From: Bacteroidota bacterium
GTDB taxonomy: Bacteria > Bacteroidota > Bacteroidia > Chitinophagales > LD1
DNA length: 12,364 bases
Direction: 5' to 3'
NCBI GenBank assembly: GCA_018267435.1
Contig: JAFDYM010000290.1
Coordinates: 1 to 12,364 of the forward strand
In this document: in pieces, positions 5,897-12,364 of the stretch
Numbering within the stretch: the first letter of the stretch is position 1
Layout of the letters: each line of letters opens with the position of its first letter
Made by a program: the position numbers and the translations under genes
Notes under the pieces: generated by a model
Databases searched by the model: none
What the model saw: only the letters and a program-made list of their open reading frames with translations
Told to the model about the DNA's origin: nothing

Positions 5897-6376
5897 TTAA
5901 TCTTCGTGTTCCTCTTCCTCTTTGCGTTCTACCACGGGTATTTCGGCAGGGGCAAGCATTAACTGTTTGAAATATTTGCCCGAATACTTTTTGCCTGCAT
6001 AAATTATGCTGGCACCTTTCCACCACTTCAATTGGCCTTGCTGTGGCTCTTTGCTTGTATAAAAGGTATCGCGCGCAAAGGTATCCATATACACTATGGC
6101 CATACTGTACATAGTATTTGGCTTCAGCTTGCGGAACTCGAACACATACGTATTGTTTCGGCGGATGATTTTGTAGCCGTTGAATATTTCTTTATCGCCG
6201 TGGTGGTCGCTATATACATTGCCGCGCCATATGCTTACCATGCGCAGGGTATCGGCTATTACTATTACACGTGCGCTGTTATCGGTTATGTTGCCTATGG
6301 CTACCTGGTACGTACTGCGCTGTGCTTGTGTAAGTGTAATTACAAATAAAAATAGGGCGGTGATATACAATTTCAT
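5897..6376 (-). CDS. Secreted Fn3/PhoD-N-like small protein
   Basis: A 159-residue protein with signal peptide MKLYITALFLFVITLTQA (cleavage before Q19). The mature part resembles a single Fn3-like or PhoD-N-type beta sandwich: VAIGNITDNSARVIVIAD at the start, then IWRGNVYSDHHGDKEIF with a His/Asp cluster, then YVFEFRKLKPNTMYSMAIVY, which matches the (V/F)xxLKPxTxYxxxI strand pattern of those domains. The phosphatase catalytic domain that follows in true PhoD enzymes is absent. The tail is acidic (EIPVVERKEEEEHED). It overlaps the upstream HD gene by one base (TAATG), so its translation is probably coupled. No lipobox is present. The fold assignment is tentative and the function unknown. Confidence 0.72.
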   Translation of the reverse strand: MKLYITALFLFVITLTQAQRSTYQVAIGNITDNSARVIVIADTLRMVSIWRGNVYSDHHGDKEIFNGYKIIRRNNTYVFEFRKLKPNTMYSMAIVYMDTFARDTFYTSKEPQQGQLKWWKGASIIYAGKKYSGKYFKQLMLAPAEIPVVERKEEEEHED

Positions 6377-7602
6377 TAGGCAAGTTTCTTAGGATAGAAT
6401 ATATAATGTTTTACTACAGGTTCGCTTAGTGCGCGTATGTTTAGTTGGTCGCTGGCTATGGCTATGTCTTTTATATCGCCTGCGCTGGTTACTATGTTTA
6501 TGCGGTCTTCTTTGCTATTGTAGGCATAGTTGGTGGTAGTGTCGGTTACTACCAAGTAGTTAGCCTCCGCATCAGTAAGTTTATACTGCTTTTTGGCAGC
6601 AACGTACAGGTGCGCTACCTTCTGCTTGGTAAACGGCTTAGCGCTTATCTCTATCTTAAACAGCTTGCGGTCAAGTATAGCCTCGCACAGCATACTCAAT
6701 ACCTTATCGCTGCTATGCCTCCAGTACTTAAATGCGCCGAATATATCAAAGTCGTCAAGCTGCGAATATAGCTCCAGCACCTTGGCATCTTCAGTAAAGT
6801 CTTTCAGCTTCACTTTGTTTTGTAGAAAGAAGCTTAATGCTGGAGAAGCATCTAACTGCTGCCCACCTGCTATCAAGTATTTTGCACGTTCTATGGCCTT
6901 TATCACCATCTGCTCCACGCATAGCACTGTTTTGTGTAGGTACACCTGCCAGTACATCAGCCTGCGGCCTACTATAAAACTCTCAATACTATAAATACCC
7001 TTCTGTTCTATTACCAGTTGGTCTTTATGCACGTTCATCATTTCAATGATTCGCTCATAACTAACCGAGCCTTCATTTACCCCTGTAAAGAAAGAGTCGC
7101 GCGTTAAGTAATCCAACCTATCTACATCCAATTGGCTCGATACTAATTGGTGTAGAAACTTCTTCTTATACGTACCTTCAAAAATCTCTATTGCTAAACT
7201 CAACTTACCCTTAAAGTGCTCATTGAGGCGGCGCATATATATCTTGCTGATGTCCTCGTGGTGGACACCTATTATCAAGCTATGCTCCAAGGTATGCGAA
7301 AAAGGACCGTGGCCTATATCGTGCAATAGTATAGCTATACAAGCTGCCAGTTCTTCCTGCTCGGTAATTTTCACGCCTTTTACCTTCAAGGTGCTTAGTG
7401 CTTTACGCATTAAGTGGAACGCGCCCAGCGCATGGTGAAAGCGCGTGTGTATGGCACCTGGGTACACATACTCGCTAAGGCCTAGCTGCTTTATACGGCG
7501 CAGGCGCTGAAAGTACGGGTGCTCCAATATGTCGAACACCAATGGGTGCGGTATGGTAATGAACCCATGTACAGGGTCGTTGAATATTTTGCGCTTGTTC
7601 AT
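6376..7602 (-). CDS. HD-domain phosphohydrolase, SAMHD1/dGTPase-like
   Basis: A 408-residue cytoplasmic HD-superfamily enzyme of the COG1078/SAMHD1-like group, metal-dependent hydrolases of nucleotides (often dNTP triphosphohydrolases). The N-terminus KIFNDPVHGFI is a family signature. Metal ligands are visible: His57 in HTRFHHALG (equivalent to SAMHD1 His167), His94-Asp95 in LLHDIGHGPFSH (206/207) and Asp161 in LDVDRLDYLTRDSF (311). Arg163 and Tyr165 fit the substrate-site pattern DVDxxDYxxRD. The C-terminal 200 residues are less conserved, with no fusion domain. Its stop overlaps the start of the secreted-protein gene. It begins 79 nt downstream of the PAP2 stop on the same strand. Substrate choice, and whether nucleotides activate it, cannot be read from sequence. 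From memory, Bacteroidota homologs often precede lpxD; that neighbour is absent here. Confidence 0.9.
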   Translation of the reverse strand: MNKRKIFNDPVHGFITIPHPLVFDILEHPYFQRLRRIKQLGLSEYVYPGAIHTRFHHALGAFHLMRKALSTLKVKGVKITEQEELAACIAILLHDIGHGPFSHTLEHSLIIGVHHEDISKIYMRRLNEHFKGKLSLAIEIFEGTYKKKFLHQLVSSQLDVDRLDYLTRDSFFTGVNEGSVSYERIIEMMNVHKDQLVIEQKGIYSIESFIVGRRLMYWQVYLHKTVLCVEQMVIKAIERAKYLIAGGQQLDASPALSFFLQNKVKLKDFTEDAKVLELYSQLDDFDIFGAFKYWRHSSDKVLSMLCEAILDRKLFKIEISAKPFTKQKVAHLYVAAKKQYKLTDAEANYLVVTDTTTNYAYNSKEDRINIVTSAGDIKDIAIASDQLNIRALSEPVVKHYIFYPKKLA

Positions 7603-7680
7603 TTGCGGCGGCTAAGAAAAGCCATATTGCCCAAATATGAAATTTTCGGGGTTATGGAATGGTTAATGCGGTATTAGACC

Positions 7681-8262
7681 TTATCTACTAGGATACCGCT
7701 CGTTCAAATACTGCATCAACTTGTTACCTGCCATTGCAGTTACTAAACCTATCAGTATACCGAGGATGGCACCTGCGGTGACATCGGCGGGGTAGTGCAC
7801 GCCTACGTACACTTGGCTAAAGGCAATGATGGCCGCCCAAGGAAACAGGAAGGCTGCCCATTTTTTATGTAGGTGTACAGGCACTACCAAGCTTATGTAC
7901 ATGGCCAAGGCAAAGTGGTTGGCGGCATGGCTGCTTACAAAGCTATAGCCACCACCGCAAGGTACTAAGCCACGTGCTTGCATCAATACATTGTTACAAG
8001 GGCGCAGGCGGTGGAAGTGTTGCTTAATGAAGGTGGCGCTTATTTGGTCGCTAAGGGCTATGGTGATGCCTGCCATGGCTAGCAGTGCCAATGCCTTGAT
8101 GCCATACCAACGGTAGAAGAAATAAGCTACTACTACATAAGCCGGTATCCAGGTTAGTTTGTTGCGGAATATAGGGCACAGTACATCAAGCACGGGGTTG
8201 GCCATGCCCTCGTTCACTATATGGAATAGCTGTTGGTCTATATCTACTAGTGCTTCTATCAT
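7681..8262 (-). CDS. PAP2-family membrane phosphatase
   Basis: A 193-residue integral membrane phosphatase of the PAP2 superfamily, which removes phosphate from lipid pyrophosphates or phosphatidic-acid-like substrates at the inner membrane. Hydrophobic segments are at about 25-50, 55-72, 114-130, 135-152 and 160-180. The three motifs are present: KQHFHRLRP (Lys80...Arg87-Pro88), SFVSSHAANHF (Ser111-His112) and SQVYVGVHYPADV (His156, Asp160). Two deviations are seen: the motif-2 Pro is Val109, and the motif-3 Arg is Gln150. From memory, Gln at the latter site is common in bacterial homologs, so activity is still likely. The start overlaps the methyltransferase stop (ATGA), indicating coupling. 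Undecaprenyl-pyrophosphate phosphatase activity is possible but not shown. Confidence 0.9.
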   Translation of the reverse strand: MIEALVDIDQQLFHIVNEGMANPVLDVLCPIFRNKLTWIPAYVVVAYFFYRWYGIKALALLAMAGITIALSDQISATFIKQHFHRLRPCNNVLMQARGLVPCGGGYSFVSSHAANHFALAMYISLVVPVHLHKKWAAFLFPWAAIIAFSQVYVGVHYPADVTAGAILGILIGLVTAMAGNKLMQYLNERYPSR

Positions 8263-8993
8263 GCTTTGCGTGCTACCAATATTAAGCGTGATGAATTACC
8301 AGCATTGAAGGGGTTCAGGTCATAATCACCGAAAGTTTCCAACAATGTAAAACCTGCTGCGCCCAACATCTCATCGAAGCGGAATTGGTTGATAACCTTT
8401 AGCTGTTCCTCGAAAGTATAGTCTTCACCATCTACCAAAAACTCGATTTTCTTCTTGATAAAACCTTTCTCTAAACGCTTTTGTATGTGGAACTGTATAT
8501 CGCCGCGCGGTATTATTTCGCGGCTCTTCATGTGCTTTACCGCATACTCGGTGTTTATGTAGTCAAGCACCAAAGTGCCGCCCGGCTTTAGGTTGTTATA
8601 CATGGCTTGTATGGCTGCATAATCGTCTTCTTCATTGTCAAAGTAGCCAAAGCTACTGAATAGATTGAACACATAATCGAACGATGCTTCCTTGTATGTT
8701 TCGCGCATATCCCACACTGCAAAGTGCAGCTTTTCGCAGCTATATTGTTTGGCGTACTCAATGCTGTTCTTCGATAGGTCGATACCCGTAACGTCGAAAC
8801 CTAGTTTTGCCAAGGTTTTTGAGTGGCGGCCTTTGCCGCAGGCTACGTCCAACACTTTAGCATTAGCTGCTATGCGTAGGTGCGTGCTAATGGCCGTAAT
8901 AAAGTTTTCGGCCTCTTCCGCGCTGCGGTTGGCGTATAAAGTGTGGTAATACGGGGAGTCGAACCAGGTTTCAAACCATTGTTTATCAGCCAT
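8259..8993 (-). CDS. Class I SAM-dependent methyltransferase
   Basis: A 244-residue methyltransferase from the ATG at 8993 (MADKQWFETWFDSPYYHTLY, the usual start of this family). An upstream ATG at 9020 would add a poorly fitting MVYLYTKRR. Rossmann motif I is VLDVACGKGRHSKTLAKLG (about 47-65), with the acidic end of strand 2 in VTGIDLSKNSIEYAK (about 68-82), motif II in AVWDMRET, motif III in FDYVFNLFSSFGYFDNEEDD and NNLKPGGTLVLDYIN at strand 5. A beta-rich C-terminal part (KRLEKGFIKKKIEFLVDG, YTFEEQLKV) follows, seen in the Methyltransf_11/25 group. The substrate is unknown. Its stop overlaps the PAP2 start by 4 nt. It is the first gene of the probable four-gene minus-strand operon and divergent from the glmM-like gene. 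Confidence 0.9.
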   Translation of the reverse strand: MADKQWFETWFDSPYYHTLYANRSAEEAENFITAISTHLRIAANAKVLDVACGKGRHSKTLAKLGFDVTGIDLSKNSIEYAKQYSCEKLHFAVWDMRETYKEASFDYVFNLFSSFGYFDNEEDDYAAIQAMYNNLKPGGTLVLDYINTEYAVKHMKSREIIPRGDIQFHIQKRLEKGFIKKKIEFLVDGEDYTFEEQLKVINQFRFDEMLGAAGFTLLETFGDYDLNPFNAGNSSRLILVARKA

Positions 8994-9050
8994 TCTGCGT
9001 TTTGTGTATAAGTAAACCAAGTGCGAACTTCCGTAAAAAACTGAAATTTT

Positions 9051-9058
9051 TACTTTTG
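9051..9058 (+). promoter_or_regulatory. Exact -7 box match before the phosphoglucosamine mutase gene
   Basis: TACTTTTG is an exact match to the Bacteroidota -7 consensus TAnnTTTG, 22 nt before the TTG start at 9081. No good TTTG is seen at the -33 distance, so only the -7 element is supported. If used, the leader would be about 15-17 nt. Confidence 0.4.
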
Positions 9059-9080
9059 CCGTCCCTAAAATAAGTGATAG

Positions 9081-10466
9081 TTGGCATTAATTAAATCAAT
9101 ATCGGGTATCCGAGGCACTATAGGCGGTGCACCGGGCAACAACCTGACCCCTGTAGACATTTTGAAATTTACACTTGCCTTTGGCGAGTGGGTGAAGAAG
9201 GATTCGGGCATCAATAAGATAATTATTGGTCGCGATGCGAGGGTGAGCGGACAAATGGTAAGCAACATAGTATGCGGTGCCCTACAAAGCATAGGCATAC
9301 ATGTGGTTGACCTTGGCCTTAGCACCACGCCAACTGTAGAAATGGCAGTACCTGCCGAGCAAGCCGGTGGTGGTATTATACTTACTGCCTCGCACAACCC
9401 TAAGCAGTGGAACGCCTTAAAGCTGTTGAACAGCAAAGGCGAGTTTATTTCTGCCGCCGCAGGCGAAGAAGTATTGCTAAAAGGAGAGGAGGGTAACTTC
9501 GACTTTGCCGATGTAACAGCACTAGGCTCGTACACGGTAATAGAAGACTATATAGAGCGCCACATCGAGAAGATATTGGCACTGCCATTGGTAGATGTAG
9601 AAGCAATAAAGGCAAAGAAGTTTAAAGTAGTAATAGACTGTGTAAACAGTACTGGTGGTATAGCATTGCCTAAGCTGCTAAAGGCACTAGGTGTAGAAAC
9701 AACCATTGAGTTGTTCTGCGAGCCGAACGGTTTGTTCCCTCACAACCCTGAACCACTACCAGAAAACTTGAACGAGTTGGCTGTAACGGTGAAGAAGAAG
9801 AAAGCTGACCTAGGTATAAGCGTAGACCCAGATGTGGACCGCTTGGCACTGGTATGCGAAGATGGCAATATGTTCGGCGAAGAGTATACGCTAGTAGCTG
9901 TGGCCGATTATATACTTAGTAACAACAAGGGCGCTACTGTTAGCAACCTAAGCAGTACACGCGCTCTGCGCGATGTAACCGAGAAGGCTGGCTGCGAGTA
10001 CCATGCTTCGGCCGTAGGCGAAGTAAACGTGGTAGTGAAGATGAAAGAAACCAATGCCGTAATAGGCGGCGAAGGCAACGGCGGTATAATATACCCTGAG
10101 CTACACTACGGCCGCGATGCCATGGTGGGTATAGCTTTGTTCCTTACGCACTTGGCTAAGTTTGGCAAAAGCATAAGCATGCTGCGCGCCACTTACCCTA
10201 ACTACAGCATAGCTAAAAAGAAGATAGACCTTGACCCTGCGGTAGATATAGATAAGTTGTTCGAAGAGTTGAAGAAGAAGTACAAGAAGTATCCTATCAA
10301 TACCATCGACGGTGTGAAGATAGAGTTCGACAAAGACTGGGTGCACCTGCGCCGCAGCAACACCGAGCCTATTATACGCATATACGCTGAAAGTAACAGC
10401 GAAACCACGGCTGACAACATAGCCAATCAGATAATGAGCGATTTGAGCACATTTGCGAAGAAGTAA
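9081..10466 (+). CDS. glmM: Phosphoglucosamine mutase-type alpha-D-phosphohexomutase (TTG start)
   Basis: A 461-residue phosphohexomutase, most likely GlmM, which converts glucosamine 6-phosphate to glucosamine 1-phosphate for UDP-GlcNAc, peptidoglycan and LPS. The four active-site elements are present: the phosphoserine loop TASHNP (Ser104), the Mg loop DPDVDRL (Asp249/251/253), the sugar loop GGEGNGG (329-335) and the phosphate-binding RRSNTEPIIR (424-433). GEGNGG, rather than the GEQSGH of classical GlmM, resembles archaeal-type mutases, so a phosphomannomutase/phosphoglucomutase role cannot be excluded. The start must be TTG at 9081, since TAG at 9078-9080 is in frame directly before it and MALIKSISGIRGTIGG is the conserved N-terminus. 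No Shine-Dalgarno is seen. A terminator follows the stop. It is transcribed alone, divergent from the methyltransferase operon. Confidence 0.9.
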   Translation: MALIKSISGIRGTIGGAPGNNLTPVDILKFTLAFGEWVKKDSGINKIIIGRDARVSGQMVSNIVCGALQSIGIHVVDLGLSTTPTVEMAVPAEQAGGGIILTASHNPKQWNALKLLNSKGEFISAAAGEEVLLKGEEGNFDFADVTALGSYTVIEDYIERHIEKILALPLVDVEAIKAKKFKVVIDCVNSTGGIALPKLLKALGVETTIELFCEPNGLFPHNPEPLPENLNELAVTVKKKKADLGISVDPDVDRLALVCEDGNMFGEEYTLVAVADYILSNNKGATVSNLSSTRALRDVTEKAGCEYHASAVGEVNVVVKMKETNAVIGGEGNGGIIYPELHYGRDAMVGIALFLTHLAKFGKSISMLRATYPNYSIAKKKIDLDPAVDIDKLFEELKKKYKKYPINTIDGVKIEFDKDWVHLRRSNTEPIIRIYAESNSETTADNIANQIMSDLSTFAKK

Positions 10467-10485
10467 GATATATTTCAATTTATAG

Positions 10486-10520
10486 AAAGGCCGCAAGATT
10501 TACTTGTGGCCTTTTTTATT
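10486..10520 (+). terminator. Intrinsic terminator after glmM
   Basis: AAAGGCCGCAAG, a 5-nt loop (ATTTA) and CTTGTGGCCTTT form a 12-bp stem with one G-U pair (10486-10514). It is followed by TTTATT, which with the TTT at the end of the stem gives a six-T run. It begins 19 nt after the glmM stop. Confidence 0.92.
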
Positions 10521-10656
10521 TACACGCCATTGAAATTCAATGCTTCAACCAACTGCAATTTTCTCTAATCATTTGTAAATCATAATTTGAAACAATATTT
10601 AATGTAATGGCGTAAGAATATAGTAACCTATAACCTCAAAAAAACTATACCACACC

Positions 10657-10749
10657 ATGGATGGACAATACATCATATATGCCGGTTCGGCACTTGCAGT
10701 ATTAGTGCTACTTGTTATCATTAAAGCGCCGCAAGGCAATAAAAGGTAA
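10657..10749 (+). CDS. Putative 30-residue single-TM membrane peptide
   Basis: A short open frame from ATG to TAA encodes 30 residues: MDGQYIIYAGSALAVLVLL followed by VIIKAPQGNKR. About 17 hydrophobic residues (6-22) form one probable TM helix with small residues at the start (YAGSALA) and a basic tail (K-APQGNKR), suggesting N-out/C-in orientation. It sits after the glmM terminator and before the groES control region, in a stretch with no other plausible gene. A strongly amphipathic layout of Asp at the start, a hydrophobic core and Lys/Arg at the end is unlikely by chance but possible at this length. No family is recognised, no clear ribosome site is seen (an A-rich leader as elsewhere), and no clear promoter was found. 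Confidence 0.45.
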   Translation: MDGQYIIYAGSALAVLVLLVIIKAPQGNKR

Positions 10750-10789
10750 GCCTAGCTTACTTCTGTATAATCTCCCCTTTACCTACTTT

Positions 10790-10839
10790 CTGTCATTTTT
10801 ATCGGTCCAAACTGCCAGTTTTTACAAGCAAAACTGTCA
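10790..10839. repeat. Three CTGYCA repeats at exact 22-bp spacing upstream of groES
   Basis: CTGTCA (10790-10795), CTGCCA (10812-10817) and CTGTCA (10834-10839) start exactly 22 bp apart, about two helical turns. The first two units are also similar downstream of the core, with a run of Ts and then a final AAA. The middle copy is inside a perfect inverted repeat AAACTG-C-CAGTTT (10809-10821). Such same-face repeats suit an activator or repressor of the groESL promoter. Confidence 0.5.
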
Positions 10840-10859
10840 AAAAATCATTTTCGCCGCGC

Positions 10860-10875
10860 TGGCACGAATTCTGTT
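10860..10875 (+). promoter_or_regulatory. Sigma-54-like -24/-12 element upstream of groES (weak -12)
   Basis: TGGCACG (10860-10866) exactly matches the -24 half of the sigma-54 consensus TGGCACG-N4-TTGCW. After 4 nt the -12 half reads CTGTT, keeping the G at -13 but with T for C at -12. It lies 20 nt after the last CTGYCA repeat. A start near 10885 would be predicted, giving a leader of about 60 nt to groES. Confidence 0.3.
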
Positions 10876-10891
10876 ACATTCGCTGCGAAAT

Positions 10892-10913
10892 AGCCCGCCC
10901 CTTGGCGGGTTTT
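10892..10913 (+). terminator. GC-rich hairpin with short T-run directly before groES
   Basis: CCCGCC-CCTT-GGCGGG (10894-10909) extends by G-U and A-U pairs to 10892-10911 and ends in TTTT (10910-10913). It could end the transcript of the small peptide gene. Only 32 nt separate it from the groES ATG, so it could equally be a 5'-leader structure of the groES mRNA. The T-run is short for a strong terminator. Confidence 0.55.
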
Positions 10914-10945
10914 GACACATTTTAAACTCAAAAACTAAATAGACT

Positions 10946-11224
10946 ATGGCAGATGTAAAGCTACAGCCTTTGGCAGACCGCGTACTGGTAAAACCAGCTG
11001 AGGCAGAAACTAAAACCGCAGGCGGATTGTACATTCCAGATTCAGCAAAAGAAAAACCGCAACGTGGCACTGTAATAGCTGCAGGCCCGGGCAAAAAAGA
11101 CGAGCCTACCACCGTTAAGGCAGGCGATACTGTACTATATGGCAAATACAGCGGTACCGAAGTACAGGTTGACGGCGTTGATTACCTTATCATGCGCGAG
11201 TCGGACATATTCGCAATCATATAA
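10946..11224 (+). CDS. groES: Co-chaperonin GroES
   Basis: A 92-residue GroES, the heptameric lid of the GroEL folding chamber. The N-terminus [35 protein letters not shown] contains the beta-barrel start and the mobile loop (about residues 17-33; [11 protein letters not shown]), including the hydrophobic GLYI tripeptide that binds Gro[13 protein letters not shown] (40-50) and [17 protein letters not shown] (57-73) are standard, and the end [13 protein letters not shown] is the typical closing strand. The length is normal and complete. The leader is A-rich with no Shine-Dalgarno. groEL follows 56 nt later. No CIRCE (HrcA) inverted repeat is present upstream; instead there are phased CTGYCA repeats, a -24-like box and a hairpin, so control may differ from the HrcA model. 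Confidence 0.98.
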   Translation: MADVKLQPLADRVLVKPAEAETKTAGGLYIPDSAKEKPQRGTVIAAGPGKKDEPTTVKAGDTVLYGKYSGTEVQVDGVDYLIMRESDIFAII

Positions 11225-11268
11225 GTAGAACATTGCAGTCCAAATTCTAAAATCATAACAAAAAGTAA

Positions 11269-12364
<1,096 letters not shown>

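Noticed and set aside
5706..6026. 106-codon minus-strand frame upstream of gap
   Set aside because: Cys/Arg/Pro-rich and out of frame with the secreted protein it overlaps; it spans the stem-loops and the gap leader, so it is a shadow.
6032..6349. 105-codon plus-strand frame antisense to the secreted Fn3-like gene
   Set aside because: The Tyr/Ala/Ile-rich translation is the antisense of biased codons; the minus-strand frame has a signal peptide and coupling to the HD gene.
7681..8262. PAP2 protein as an inactive enzyme because motif-3 Arg is Gln and motif-2 Pro is Val
   Set aside because: The catalytic His112, His156 and Asp160 and the Lys80...Arg87-Pro88 motif are kept, and Gln at that site is, from memory, usual in many bacterial homologs.
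8938..8972. tRNA-like T-arm (minus strand GGTTCGACTCCCCGT)
   Set aside because: It lies inside the conserved WFETWFDSPYY codons of the methyltransferase and has no anticodon or acceptor arm around it.
10712..10915. 67-codon plus-strand frame starting MLSLKRRKAIKGK
   Set aside because: It overlaps the better small TM peptide out of frame and runs through the phased repeats, the -24-like box and the hairpin before groES; its composition is not protein-like.
10750..10945. CIRCE (TTAGCACTC-N9-GAGTGCTAA) operator for HrcA
   Set aside because: Searched by eye before groES; no match to either half.

Overview
The window looks like ordinary chromosomal DNA from a member of the Bacteroidota, perhaps of the Chitinophagales type (the phylum is well supported, the lower rank is a guess). 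The signs are: no Shine-Dalgarno motifs before start codons (leaders are A-rich), promoter-like TTTG...TAnnTTTG boxes, four exported proteins with a signal peptide cleaved just before Gln, an approximately 480-residue GAPDH, and a GlmM-type mutase with the GEGNGG sugar loop. There are no tRNA or rRNA genes, transposons, CRISPR arrays or phage genes, and codon use looks even throughout.

Layout, left to right. Positions 1-985 hold the start of an unrecognised minus-strand gene cut by the window edge, a tiny Cys/His-rich exported or membrane-anchored protein (+), and a secreted lipocalin-like protein (-). Positions 1055-3185 hold a MmcQ/YjbR-family gene (+) that abuts, end to end with no spacer, a minus-strand run read in the order enoyl-CoA hydratase, 75-residue basic coiled-coil protein, 230-residue two-TM protein. 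The hydratase promoter carries a perfect 15-bp palindrome in its spacer. Positions 3273-4159 hold two more secreted lipocalin-like proteins in tandem, separated by an intrinsic terminator that almost touches the second start codon. Positions 4274-5716 encode the long GAPDH.

Positions 5897-8993 form a probable minus-strand operon: SAM methyltransferase, PAP2 phosphatase (4-nt ATGA overlap), HD-domain phosphohydrolase (77 nt later), and a secreted Fn3/PhoD-N-like protein (TAATG overlap). Divergent from it, 9081-10466 encodes a phosphoglucosamine mutase that must start at TTG, followed by a strong terminator.

The 479-nt interval 10467-10945 contains that terminator, a probable 30-codon membrane peptide gene, a 22-bp-phased triple CTGYCA repeat, a sigma-54-like -24 box and a GC-rich hairpin just before groES. 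It reads as a candidate control region for groES-groEL; groEL runs off the right edge. Metabolically the window mixes central carbon metabolism (GAPDH), fatty-acid or CoA-thioester metabolism (crotonase), envelope precursor supply (GlmM, possibly PAP2), nucleotide hydrolysis (HD) and protein folding (GroESL). I found no convincing new multi-gene system. The most novel material is regulatory DNA and small proteins.
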